NCBI GenBank assembly: GCA_033764335.1
Contig: JANRJC010000044.1
Span: forward strand, 186,001 to 250,000
Source: JAGQVA01 sp033764335
GTDB lineage: Bacteria > Bacteroidota > Bacteroidia > J057
Length of the DNA stretch: 64,000 bases
Reading direction: 5' to 3'
Under the pieces are notes generated by a model. The model was not told where the DNA came from, ran no database searches, and worked only from the letters and a program-made list of their open reading frames with translations. Of this stretch, positions 1 through 8,629 are shown one piece after another. The translations under genes and the position numbers were made by a program. The number at the start of each line of letters is the position of its first letter. Positions within the stretch are counted from its first letter, which is position 1.

Positions 1-1
1 A

Positions 2-556
2 TGGGTCAAACATATAGTCGAACGCAATATTGAGGAAATTCTCACCGACCATGCTTATTGTGAGCAAAAGGCGGCATCTACTGCGATATCACTCATTGTG
101 CAATATCCCGAATATCCGGACATGGTTGAAAAAATGGCCGATCTGGCTCAGGAGGAAATGGGACATTTTCGGATGGTGCATAAAAAAATCGTGGAACGCG
201 GTTATGAACTCGGCAAAGAGCGGAAAGATTCTTATGTAAATGAACTCGTCAAGTTTATTCGGCAAAAAGGGAAGGGGAAAGAACAAAGCCTCGCAGACAA
301 GCTATTGTTTGCCGCCATGATTGAAGCCCGCAGTTGTGAAAGATTTAAGGTACTTTCTGAAAATATTGATGACGCGGACCTCTCTGATTTTTATAACAAA
401 CTGATGATTTCTGAGGCAAGGCACTATACGATGTTTATTACTCTTGCCCGGGAGTTGTGCCCTAATACAGACGTGGATAAACGCTGGGAAGAATTTCTTG
501 AGTTTGAGTCTGAAGTTATTACCCATTATGGGAAAAGCGAACATATCCACGGCTGA
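2..556 (+). CDS. miaE: tRNA 2-methylthio-N6-isopentenyladenosine hydroxylase (MiaE-like), 5'-truncated by window edge
   Basis: MiaE is a ferritin-like di-iron monooxygenase that hydroxylates the isopentenyl group of ms2i6A37 in tRNA. The frame is open from base 2 to the stop at 556 and reads WVKHIVERNIEEILTDHAYC at the left edge, a typical MiaE N-terminal segment, so the true start lies outside the window. A GTG at 98 is an internal valine and not the start. Metal-ligand motifs are visible in order: the Glu of the EEILTDHAYCEQKAA helix, EEMGH (ExxH), EARSCERF, and SEARHY (second ExxH), so the di-iron centre looks complete. The 33-nt gap to the next gene holds an AC-rich leader. Confident family call. 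Confidence 0.9.
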   Translation, partial: WVKHIVERNIEEILTDHAYCEQKAASTAISLIVQYPEYPDMVEKMADLAQEEMGHFRMVHKKIVERGYELGKERKDSYVNELVKFIRQKGKGKEQSLADKLLFAAMIEARSCERFKVLSENIDDADLSDFYNKLMISEARHYTMFITLARELCPNTDVDKRWEEFLEFESEVITHYGKSEHIHG

Positions 557-589
557 TTATCGGAATTAATTCTTAACCCAACCCAACAC

Positions 590-3500
590 ATGATTACTTA
601 TCGTTTACCTATTGTAGGCACGATGCTGGTTTTTTCCGCATTAGCTGCTTATGCACAGTCGGATACTATTTTCGTTCAAACCTTCACGTTTGATGATCCG
701 AGTCCGGTCGGCTTTTCTGCGCCCTACCGTGGAACCTTCCAGTTTCCCGACGCAAGCCAGCAATACGAAAAAATCCTGATGTATTATACCCTTAAATGTG
801 ATCCCAAAACTAACCAGGACAACTATCCCTGCGGCGAATGGGATTATCTGACCTATACATTTGTTGTGGATTCCAGCGGCACAATGGATTCTACCGCGCG
901 GTCGAATGCCAATTATAGCCTTTTTTCGGGTTTTACCCCTGATTCTCTGAGCTATACTACCCAGCCGGTATATTCCTATTACAAGGATTTACAATCGGCT
1001 GTCTTTTACACCGATACCCTTTCTCTTAGTAACACTACTGTCGGAAACGGCAGTGTTTCGCTGGGCTATCCGTTTTCTGCCGAGGCTGTCGTGGGCCGGT
1101 CTCAGTTCCTTTGGAAATCCACCGAACTAAACGGGGCTGGTCTTACTCAGGGAAATATCTCCGGAATAAAACTTAATATATCCGCAATAGGAAGCGAAGT
1201 CCGCAACTTTACCCTCCGGCTAAAACATACTTTGCTCGATTCTCTTACCGAAGATAATTTTGAGGAAAATGGGTTTACGACTGTTTATCATCTCAATACC
1301 CTGCCCGGAAATAGCGGATGGGTAAACCTTAATTTTATCCAACCCTTTAATTGGGACGGTTTATCAAACGTGGTTGTGGATTTCACTTATGAAAACCTGC
1401 AACCGGGCTCTTCTGCTTCTGTTTTATCTGAAAATGTGGGTTTCAATGCGGGTATTTTTGCTTCGGGAAATGATTATTTTCTCGATTTTGACGGTTCTTC
1501 AGATATTGTGAATCTGGGCACCGGGCCACAGATTAGCGGTGCCGCACCTCGTACCATCGAAGCCTGGGCTTATACCGAAGCCTTTAATGGTGGTGGGCTG
1601 TTTCATGCCGGCCCTACGGGTACTACGGGAGCGGATTTTTCATTTCGCACCATGGGGTCAGCGAATTTGTGGCGATTTCAGATGTGGGGTACTCCTGATT
1701 TTGATGTAACTCTTCCCGGAAGCCTCAATAGCTGGCATCACTACTGTGTAACGTTTGATGGGGCTGTTGCGAAGGTTTATTACGATGGACAGTTTGTACA
1801 GCAAAAAACAGTTTCCCTCAATACCGGTATAAGTGAGTTTCGTATAGGGGATTGGGGCGGGAGTCGGTTTAACGGAAAAATAGATGAATTTCGCATCTGG
1901 GATAAAGCATTGTCTGCTTCAACGATAGCCGACTGGAAAAACCGAACGATTGATCCCTCTCATCCCGACTACGCTCATCTTGTCGGTTATTATCCTTTTG
2001 ACGAAGGAACAGGGCTTGTAACTCAGGACGAATCCGGAAATGGGTATCATGGAAATCTTCAAGGCCCTCCCGGATGGCAGCGATCCGCAGCCGAAAACTA
2101 TTCAAGAAATCTAAAGGAATCACCTCTCAGACCTAATATCATCTTTGAACAGGGAGTTTTTACGAGTTCTCTTAATTCAACCGTATCCATTGACTCTTTT
2201 GAAAATGCACCGGTTCAGGTCATTCTGTATGAAAATCCTTCGGGATCTTATATCATTCCCGATAATTCCCCTAATCATCCTTCCCTCCCTACTGATACGG
2301 TTCTGATTTGGGAAGCGGGGAAATACACCTTTATCTATGATGTTTCCGGAAACAAATTGGATTCACTATTTATTTCTCCGGAAAACACGTTTTACCGAAA
2401 CGATCACCGTTATTTCAGCAATATTGTCTGGTATGAAATCGGGCGATACATTACTCCCTACGGAATAAATCTTGACCTCGGGCCGGGAGGAACCCGGTGG
2501 ATTTTTGACGTAACGGATTATGCTCCGCTTTTCCATGACCAAGTATATCTTCAGGCGGGAAATAATCAGGAATTGCTGGATTTACAATTTGTAATGATTA
2601 AAGGAACACCTCCCCGCACCGTCAAAAAAATAGAAAACCTCTGGGACGGAAGTTTTTCATATTCCTCACTTTTCAACGATACACAAGCAAAAGCGGTCAC
2701 CAAATACCTTGACCCGACGGCATCCATGTGGAGGATAAAAACCCTGACGAGCGGTCATGGTTTTGGCGGAAACAATACCGATAATTGTGCGGAATTCTGC
2801 CCCAGAGATCACCATTTAAGCATAAACGGCATACCCCAGTTTCAATGGAACCTCTGGAAAGAATGTGGGGATAATTTTGTATATCCTCAGGGAGGTACCT
2901 GGGTCTATGACCGTGCAGGTTGGTGTCCAGGCGCAGAAGTTCCCTTTTACGACCATGAACTTACCCCTTTTGTGAACCCGGGGGACTCGGTTGTGATTGA
3001 TTACGGGATTGAAAGCCCTGCACCTTATGTAGCGGACGGCAATTATGTTCTAAGGGGACAACTTATTACCTATGGATCTCCCAATTTTAGTCTGGAAGCC
3101 TCTATCGAAGAAATCTTTTCTCCCAATAGCGACAAACGCTTTAGTAGAAGAAATCCCGTATGTGCAAATCCGAAAATCATTATCCGGAATAATGGCTCAA
3201 CACCACTAACCAAACTGCTGATTACTTATGGGGTAAAAAATGGATTTATGCCCTGTTATTTTCGATGGGAAGGGAACCTTGATTTTCTGGAAAGCGAAGA
3301 AGTTGAGCTACCACTTTTCAATTGGACAGGGCTGAATCAATCCAACCCGATATTTTATGTCGCTTTGAGCGATCCCAACAACGGTACAGACCAAAACCCG
3401 GACAACGATTATCGGGAAGTTCCTTTTGAAGTAACACCTCAGTTCATTAACGGTATGTATCTGGAAGTCAGGACAAACGGCGCTGCCAGAGAAAACTCTT

Positions 3501-4096
3501 ATTCAGTTAAAGATGTGGACGGAAACGTGGTTTTCCAACGCAGCGGCCTCACAAACTATACAGTTTATCGGGACACACTTGACTTGGCCAGTGGCTGTTA
3601 TGTATTTCATTTCCGGGATGACAATTATTTTAACGATTTTGACGGAAATGATGGAATCTCCTGGTGGGCAAATAATGATGGAATCGGCTATGCAAGATGG
3701 CATAATTCGACAGGCTCTATTGTCAAAACCTATAACCCGGATTTTGGATCGGATATATATGAGCAGTTTACCATTGGTTATGTGATCGGACAGACTTTTG
3801 AAGGAATCATTTGTGATCCGGGTACATCGGTGGCTAATCCGGAACCCAAAGGAGAAATCAACATTTATCCCAATCCTACTACCGGCAAATTTCAACTGGA
3901 GATAAAACTGGATAGGGTAGAAGATGTTGAAATAGAAATACTTAACACCATTGGGATGAGGGTATTTCAAAACCGATACCGACAGATTCAGGCGAATACA
4001 TTTACTCTTAACCCCGCGCTTAGTGAAGGGATATATATGGTTAAGGTTCGCACTGTTTCCGGCATATTTACCCGCATGATTCAGATCGTGAACTAA
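590..4096 (+). CDS. Secreted PNGase F-like protein with LamG insertion and T9SS sorting domain
   Basis: Secreted protein of 1168 aa with a signal peptide ending near residue 22 (AAYAQ). PNGase F releases N-glycans from glycoproteins. The motif CGEWDYL (about residue 81) matches the segment holding the catalytic Asp60 of Elizabethkingia PNGase F, NCAEFC (about 732-738) matches the Cys-flanked Glu206, and the WYEIGRYITPY segment (about 613-623) and DRAGWCPG also match. In the reference enzyme the first and WYEIGR motifs are close together; here about 500 residues, including a LamG/concanavalin-like domain (about 295-450), lie between them. The third active-site residue, Glu118, may be Gln here, from a by-eye alignment. 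The C-terminus (about 1090-1168, starting INIYPNPTTGKF) is a T9SS type A sorting domain. Its stop overlaps the stop of the convergent P450 gene. Substrate unknown. Confidence 0.85.
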   Translation: MITYRLPIVGTMLVFSALAAYAQSDTIFVQTFTFDDPSPVGFSAPYRGTFQFPDASQQYEKILMYYTLKCDPKTNQDNYPCGEWDYLTYTFVVDSSGTMDSTARSNANYSLFSGFTPDSLSYTTQPVYSYYKDLQSAVFYTDTLSLSNTTVGNGSVSLGYPFSAEAVVGRSQFLWKSTELNGAGLTQGNISGIKLNISAIGSEVRNFTLRLKHTLLDSLTEDNFEENGFTTVYHLNTLPGNSGWVNLNFIQPFNWDGLSNVVVDFTYENLQPGSSASVLSENVGFNAGIFASGNDYFLDFDGSSDIVNLGTGPQISGAAPRTIEAWAYTEAFNGGGLFHAGPTGTTGADFSFRTMGSANLWRFQMWGTPDFDVTLPGSLNSWHHYCVTFDGAVAKVYYDGQFVQQKTVSLNTGISEFRIGDWGGSRFNGKIDEFRIWDKALSASTIADWKNRTIDPSHPDYAHLVGYYPFDEGTGLVTQDESGNGYHGNLQGPPGWQRSAAENYSRNLKESPLRPNIIFEQGVFTSSLNSTVSIDSFENAPVQVILYENPSGSYIIPDNSPNHPSLPTDTVLIWEAGKYTFIYDVSGNKLDSLFISPENTFYRNDHRYFSNIVWYEIGRYITPYGINLDLGPGGTRWIFDVTDYAPLFHDQVYLQAGNNQELLDLQFVMIKGTPPRTVKKIENLWDGSFSYSSLFNDTQAKAVTKYLDPTASMWRIKTLTSGHGFGGNNTDNCAEFCPRDHHLSINGIPQFQWNLWKECGDNFVYPQGGTWVYDRAGWCPGAEVPFYDHELTPFVNPGDSVVIDYGIESPAPYVADGNYVLRGQLITYGSPNFSLEASIEEIFSPNSDKRFSRRNPVCANPKIIIRNNGSTPLTKLLITYGVKNGFMPCYFRWEGNLDFLESEEVELPLFNWTGLNQSNPIFYVALSDPNNGTDQNPDNDYREVPFEVTPQFINGMYLEVRTNGAARENSYSVKDVDGNVVFQRSGLTNYTVYRDTLDLASGCYVFHFRDDNYFNDFDGNDGISWWANNDGIGYARWHNSTGSIVKTYNPDFGSDIYEQFTIGYVIGQTFEGIICDPGTSVANPEPKGEINIYPNPTTGKFQLEIKLDRVEDVEIEILNTIGMRVFQNRYRQIQANTFTLNPALSEGIYMVKVRTVSGIFTRMIQIVN

Positions 4097-5484
4097 CCCC
4101 GATTTCTTGCTTCGAGCGTCATTTTTATACCATATTTAGGTTGAAGCCCCGGCGCCGAATGGGGCTTCACTTTATGACCCGGAACGGATTTCAGCCGGTA
4201 TTTTTGCCCGATCATAGCAAGGGTAAAAACGGCTTTCATATAGGCAAAACCTTCACCAATACACTGCCTTCCCCCTCCGCCAAAGGGGAAAAAAGCAAAT
4301 TTAGGCCGGTCTCTGACTTTTTCGGCGAGGAAATGATCGGGATTAAAAATTTCAGGAGTTTCCCAGTAAGCCGGGTTTCTGTGTGTAACATAAGGACACA
4401 GAAGTATTGGCGAGTTTTCGGGAATGGCATAATCGTCAATAATGTCTGCCTCAAAATTTGTGCGAAAAAAAATCCATACGGGAGGATAATAACGCAAGGC
4501 TTCCTGAAATATTCTCCGGGTGTATTCGAGTTTGGGATAATCTTCAAACGTGGGAATTCGCCCGTTCAATACGGTATCAATTTCCCGATGAAACTTTTCT
4601 TCAATCTCCGGATGTTGAGAAAGAAGATGCCATGCCCAGGCAAGCCCCATACTAGTTGTATCGTAGCCGGCGACAAAAAGCGTAATAATTTCGTCGCGAA
4701 GCTGGCGGTCGCTCATGCCTTCGCCGGTATCTTCATCCTTCATTTCAAGAAGGAGATTGAGCAAATCATTTTTTTGTGTGGGTTTTTCCCGTCTTTGACG
4801 AATAAGCCGGTAAGCCATGTCGTCAAGGCGTTTGAGAATCTGGAGGGCAGTAGTTGCCCCGGGTAAGGGAAAAGATTCTGGCAAAAAAAACGTAAAAACC
4901 CGGTAGTTCAGGTGTTGTTGAAGTTTATTCACCGCCATTCCCAATTCCTGTCCTTCCTTAGAGCCGATACTTTCCCCAAACATACTATGTGCGGAAATGT
5001 CCATGGTAAGCTTCAGCATTTCTCGGTCCGCGAGGAAAGGCTTATTCTGAAAAGATATTTCCCATTCGTCAAGCATTCGGAGGATACGAGCCGTTACATC
5101 TCCGGCGAGGGTGGCTATTTTTTGATGCGCAAAAGCGGGTTGCATTAATCTTCGCTGGTTTTTCCAAAACTCTCCTTCGCTGGTTGCGAGGCCATTTCCC
5201 AACAAAAACTTTGCTCTTCCCAGCATGGGGCCTTTCCAGTAGTTTCGCTGATTACCTACGAGAATATGCCGCACCTGTTCGGGTTCAGTAACGAGGTATA
5301 AATTGAGCCCTAAAACCGGTAATTTTACAATGCCCGGATACGTCTGCCCGGTTTTTACCAGATATTCAAAAGGGTTTTTGATAAGACCCGGTAATACACC
5401 TAAAAGAGGCAAGCCTTTGGGGCCTTTGATTGTCATTTTTTGGGTCGGCTTCGCCTCAATCTGGGGGATAGGTACAGGTTCCAT
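4093..5484 (-). CDS. Cytochrome P450
   Basis: Haem-thiolate monooxygenase of 463 aa. All hallmark motifs are visible: the I-helix oxygen-binding AGYDTT (about residue 270), the K-helix ExxR in EALRYYP (about 326), and the haem-binding loop FPFGGGGRQCIG with the proximal Cys near residue 406. There is no N-terminal membrane anchor and no fused reductase, so it probably depends on separate redox partners; no ferredoxin or reductase gene is nearby. It starts three bases after the stop of the helical protein upstream, so the two are almost certainly co-transcribed. It ends tail-to-tail with the PNGase-like gene, their stop codons overlapping in CTAA. The substrate cannot be deduced, but the partner gene hints at an isoprenoid (inference). 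Confidence 0.95.
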   Translation of the reverse strand: MEPVPIPQIEAKPTQKMTIKGPKGLPLLGVLPGLIKNPFEYLVKTGQTYPGIVKLPVLGLNLYLVTEPEQVRHILVGNQRNYWKGPMLGRAKFLLGNGLATSEGEFWKNQRRLMQPAFAHQKIATLAGDVTARILRMLDEWEISFQNKPFLADREMLKLTMDISAHSMFGESIGSKEGQELGMAVNKLQQHLNYRVFTFFLPESFPLPGATTALQILKRLDDMAYRLIRQRREKPTQKNDLLNLLLEMKDEDTGEGMSDRQLRDEIITLFVAGYDTTSMGLAWAWHLLSQHPEIEEKFHREIDTVLNGRIPTFEDYPKLEYTRRIFQEALRYYPPVWIFFRTNFEADIIDDYAIPENSPILLCPYVTHRNPAYWETPEIFNPDHFLAEKVRDRPKFAFFPFGGGGRQCIGEGFAYMKAVFTLAMIGQKYRLKSVPGHKVKPHSAPGLQPKYGIKMTLEARNRG

Positions 5485-5487
5485 ATA

Positions 5488-6840
5488 TTAACGATAAGCG
5501 GGAGTATTCAATAAATGATTTCCCATGTTTTCAGCATCAACATCATTACATATAGCATTAAAAATAGCGCCGTAAGCCACTTCATTTAAAATTTTGGCAA
5601 ATAAGTGGCCATCATCCACAGCGGTAAAATCCATTTTTATTCCGATATGAATCATTCCCTTTGCTTTCATATTTTTCAATTCGGTGAAAAGTTTCTCTTT
5701 GGTTTCGGTTCCTTTTATAGCTCGGTCAAATAGATTGCGGAAATCATTTTGAAGCGAAATTTCGCGGGAAATTCCCGAGGCTTCGAGAAGCTTATTTACT
5801 CCCGGCTCTTCGAGCAGGAGGCAATTAGGCGCCTGGGCTTTCCGATCAATGTCAATATCTCCGATATCATCTCCCGCCCGCACCACGAGTTCGAAAAACC
5901 GGACGAGGCGAATCATCTGCGAATTCTGCTCTAAAATCTGCCGAACGGTGGTACTTCCGGGTTTTCGGAGAAGACCAAAAGTTTCGGAAACACGGTCAAA
6001 ATAGAGCGGTGATCGAATGATCATATACTGGCTAACCGCAACCATAAGCAACCCCTGGTTTCGTAAAATTCCCCTCGCTACAGTATTTAGCGCAGAGTCT
6101 TTGTCCGAAACATGAATATTGAGAATCGAATCTATATAATCAACAGGTCTGGGAAAAGGAGTTTTTACATAGGCTCCTTTGTTAAAAGCATTACTCGCGA
6201 TCTGTTCGTGGGTGAGGACATCGGCAACGGTATAAAGCAAGTCACTGATTTCCTGATCGGAAGATTTGGCCTTTTTGTGGAGTTCTATCAGTGGTACCAA
6301 GAGACGAAGAGCCTGGAGATTGTGGTCTTCAAGTATCTGATCGGTGATAATTTTATTTTTCAAAACCAGAGAAAAAAGGGTTCTGATTCTTTCGAGATAG
6401 AGGTTGGGATTGTAAATCAGAAAACCCCTGGCGAAGTCAATAAGCTTTTTTACAGCTGTTTCCTCATTTTGCGAATTGTATTCGTCAATGATTTGATCAA
6501 ACAAAAAGGCCGTAAATTCTGGGGCAAGTAGCTGATACTGAAGTTTGCGGTAAGCATATTTTTGTTGTATGCCTGCTGTTGTACCTGGAAAATCAGGCAT
6601 AAATACGGGGTCTTCCAGAATTCGGTTTCGAATGATCAGTGAATATAGAATCGGTTTGGGTGCGATCTGGGATGCAGTGAGTTTTGCATGAGAAGAAGAA
6701 AAGCCCATTTTTATCAGATCTTCGATCAAAAACCGAATGGAAAATCTAATTTGATCCTCCGCTTCCTGGGCAAGTTTTTCAATCTCTTCTGCACCAAATT
6801 TATCCCTGAGCATAAGGGAATAAATAGCGCGTAAATCCAT
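5488..6840 (-). CDS. Unrecognised all-helical protein with Asp-rich motif, coupled to P450
   Basis: Protein of 450 aa, soluble, with no signal peptide or membrane span, and apparently almost entirely alpha-helical. I do not firmly recognise the family. The segment FFELVVRAGDDIGDIDIDRK (about residues 313-332) resembles the second Asp-rich helix of class I isoprenoid synthases (pattern FQ-DD-D followed by charged residues), but no convincing first DDxxD helix is seen in the expected place, so the link is only suggestive. It is the first gene of a two-gene unit with the P450, separated by three bases, and the 193-nt gap upstream holds nested inverted repeats. Alternatives: a degenerate prenyltransferase-like scaffold or an unrelated helical-bundle protein. 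Confidence 0.6.
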   Translation of the reverse strand: MDLRAIYSLMLRDKFGAEEIEKLAQEAEDQIRFSIRFLIEDLIKMGFSSSHAKLTASQIAPKPILYSLIIRNRILEDPVFMPDFPGTTAGIQQKYAYRKLQYQLLAPEFTAFLFDQIIDEYNSQNEETAVKKLIDFARGFLIYNPNLYLERIRTLFSLVLKNKIITDQILEDHNLQALRLLVPLIELHKKAKSSDQEISDLLYTVADVLTHEQIASNAFNKGAYVKTPFPRPVDYIDSILNIHVSDKDSALNTVARGILRNQGLLMVAVSQYMIIRSPLYFDRVSETFGLLRKPGSTTVRQILEQNSQMIRLVRFFELVVRAGDDIGDIDIDRKAQAPNCLLLEEPGVNKLLEASGISREISLQNDFRNLFDRAIKGTETKEKLFTELKNMKAKGMIHIGIKMDFTAVDDGHLFAKILNEVAYGAIFNAICNDVDAENMGNHLLNTPAYR

Positions 6841-6946
6841 GCTTTCCGGTATTACAAGAGTTATTTGGGTACTAATGAAAATTACTAAAGAGATCAGGTG
6901 AAAAGCCTGTAAGGAAGGATTAGCATCTGACCAAGATCAACGGTTT

Positions 6947-6981
6947 ATTATTACGATTTATGTAAATTACGGCGTAATAAT
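6947..6981. promoter_or_regulatory. Nested inverted repeats upstream of the P450 unit
   Basis: ATTATTACG at 6947-6955 is matched by its exact reverse complement CGTAATAAT at 6973-6981, and inside the right arm lies an 11-bp palindrome TTACGGCGTAA (6968-6978). This sits in the 193-nt gap between the membrane spermidine-synthase-like gene and the start of the helical-protein/P450 unit, about 105-140 bases upstream of that start on the minus strand. It could be an operator or the terminator of the preceding operon; the lack of a T-run argues for the former. Confidence 0.4.
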
Positions 6982-7033
6982 TCTTAAGTTCGCAAAAAAG
7001 GATTGTTAAACCAAAAATTTAATTTAATCTCTT

Positions 7034-8629
7034 TTATCGCCAGTCATCCCAGCTTTTTTCGTAGTACTGAATGAGCACCTGGTTATCGAGTTGATTGACT
7101 TCTACTTCTACTTCACGGGTATCTCCGTCGAAGGAAAAGATGCTGGGGAGTGTCTCTGTATTCAGAAACCGTAAATTTTTGCCCGCCCCATATAAATCTA
7201 GGTATTTATGGCTTTCTGCAATGGCCTGTTGGGGAAATGACCCGTCTTCGCTCCGGATTTTCCCCGGTTCGTTTATCGCAAGATTAAACCCCCACTGACC
7301 AAAGGAAGGCACATATACCTGATAAGGAATAGTCTGGTCAAACTCCTCTTTGATTGTTCGATAGATACACCAAAAAGCCTGTGGGGCGAAATAAGGGGAA
7401 GTGGACTGGGTCACAAATACACCTCCGACGGAAAGTCGTTTGCGGAGTAAAAAATAAAACTCCCGGCTGTAAAGTTTTCCAAGACTTGTGTTATTAGGAT
7501 CGGGAAGATCAATGATGACTACGTCATAAAAGTCTGAACTTTTTTCTACAAACTTATAAGCATCCTCATTAAAGATATGAACTTTCGGATGGTTGAGGGA
7601 ACTGTCATTCAGTCGTACAAAAACCGGATGCAGGGAACCCAGTTTCGTTATTTCGGGGTCAAGATCAACAAGGTCAATTTGTTTTACTTCGGGGTATTTT
7701 AATAGTTCCCTCGCTACAAATCCGTCGCCACCGCCCAGTACCAGAATACGTTCCCGGGACATACTTAACATCATCGGAATATGAACTAAGGGCTCGTGGT
7801 AACGATATTCGTCTCTGGAAGAAAACTGTAGATTTCCGTCAATAAACAGGCGTATGTCCTGATTCCATTTTGTAACCACAATCTGCTGATAGGCAGATTG
7901 CCGGGAAAGCATAATTTCATCCTGATAAAGAAAACGGTCAAAAAAGCCGGTAATCTGAAAAGAATAGATAAACCCGGAAAGGAGCACCGCCATAACTACT
8001 CCGCACAAAATAAGCCTGCGTACATAACCCTGTAGTTCGGTGCGAAACAGCCAGATATTGAGAATGGCCACCATTAGATTCAACATTCCGATTGCGAAGG
8101 CAGTACGCATCAACCCCAGGCTCGGAAGCAATATCAGTGGAAAAAGAACCGAAGCAATCAATGCCCCCAAGTAGTCAAAAGATAATACTTTTGCCATCGC
8201 ATCTTTCAGGCTCTCATATTGGCGTACAATCCGGGTAAGAATGGGTATTTCCAACCCAATCATCGTTCCGAGGAATCCTAAAAGAATAAAAGCTACCCCG
8301 TAGTAATAAGGGGTAAGCGAAAAAGCGAAGTAGAGGATAAAGGTTGAAAAACCACCGACAATACTAAGCAGAATCTCAAAAAGTATAAACCAGCCGAGAA
8401 GGTCTCTGTTGAGAAATTTGGTCAGATAAGAACCTACTCCCATAAATGAAAGAAATAGGCCAATGACAATCGAAAAATGAAGAATACTACTTCCCTGGAA
8501 ATAGCTGGAAATACTGCTGATGAGAAGTTCGTATAGTATTCCACAGATAGCAATAATGAATACAGAAGTAAGCAGAATAGCAACTTTTCTGCTGCTGTAA
8601 TCGGTAGTTTCACCCGAAGTTTGGCTCAC
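7034..8629 (-). CDS. Membrane-fused spermidine synthase-like aminopropyltransferase
   Basis: Protein of 531 aa. Roughly residues 15-225 form about seven hydrophobic helices; the C-terminal half is a Rossmann methyltransferase/spermidine-synthase fold with VLGGGDGFVAREL (about residue 294), DLVDLDPEI, and DVVIIDLPDPN, the last matching the aspartate-containing active-site strand of polyamine aminopropyltransferases. Such fusions occur in many bacteria and their substrate is often unproven. The start is GTG at 8629, overlapping the stop of the M48 protease gene by four bases (GTGA), which implies translational coupling. It is the last gene of the four-gene operon. Confidence 0.85.
   Translation of the reverse strand: MSQTSGETTDYSSRKVAILLTSVFIIAICGILYELLISSISSYFQGSSILHFSIVIGLFLSFMGVGSYLTKFLNRDLLGWFILFEILLSIVGGFSTFILYFAFSLTPYYYGVAFILLGFLGTMIGLEIPILTRIVRQYESLKDAMAKVLSFDYLGALIASVLFPLILLPSLGLMRTAFAIGMLNLMVAILNIWLFRTELQGYVRRLILCGVVMAVLLSGFIYSFQITGFFDRFLYQDEIMLSRQSAYQQIVVTKWNQDIRLFIDGNLQFSSRDEYRYHEPLVHIPMMLSMSRERILVLGGGDGFVARELLKYPEVKQIDLVDLDPEITKLGSLHPVFVRLNDSSLNHPKVHIFNEDAYKFVEKSSDFYDVVIIDLPDPNNTSLGKLYSREFYFLLRKRLSVGGVFVTQSTSPYFAPQAFWCIYRTIKEEFDQTIPYQVYVPSFGQWGFNLAINEPGKIRSEDGSFPQQAIAESHKYLDLYGAGKNLRFLNTETLPSIFSFDGDTREVEVEVNQLDNQVLIQYYEKSWDDWR

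Noticed and set aside
3503..3970. 155-aa antisense open frame inside the PNGase-like gene
   Set aside because: Shadow of the sense gene: no start context, no domain, and the sense strand encodes the sorting domain.
5488..6840. Firm terpene synthase call
   Set aside because: Only one Asp-rich motif is seen and the NSE-like residues are too close to it; left as an unrecognised protein with a stated hypothesis.
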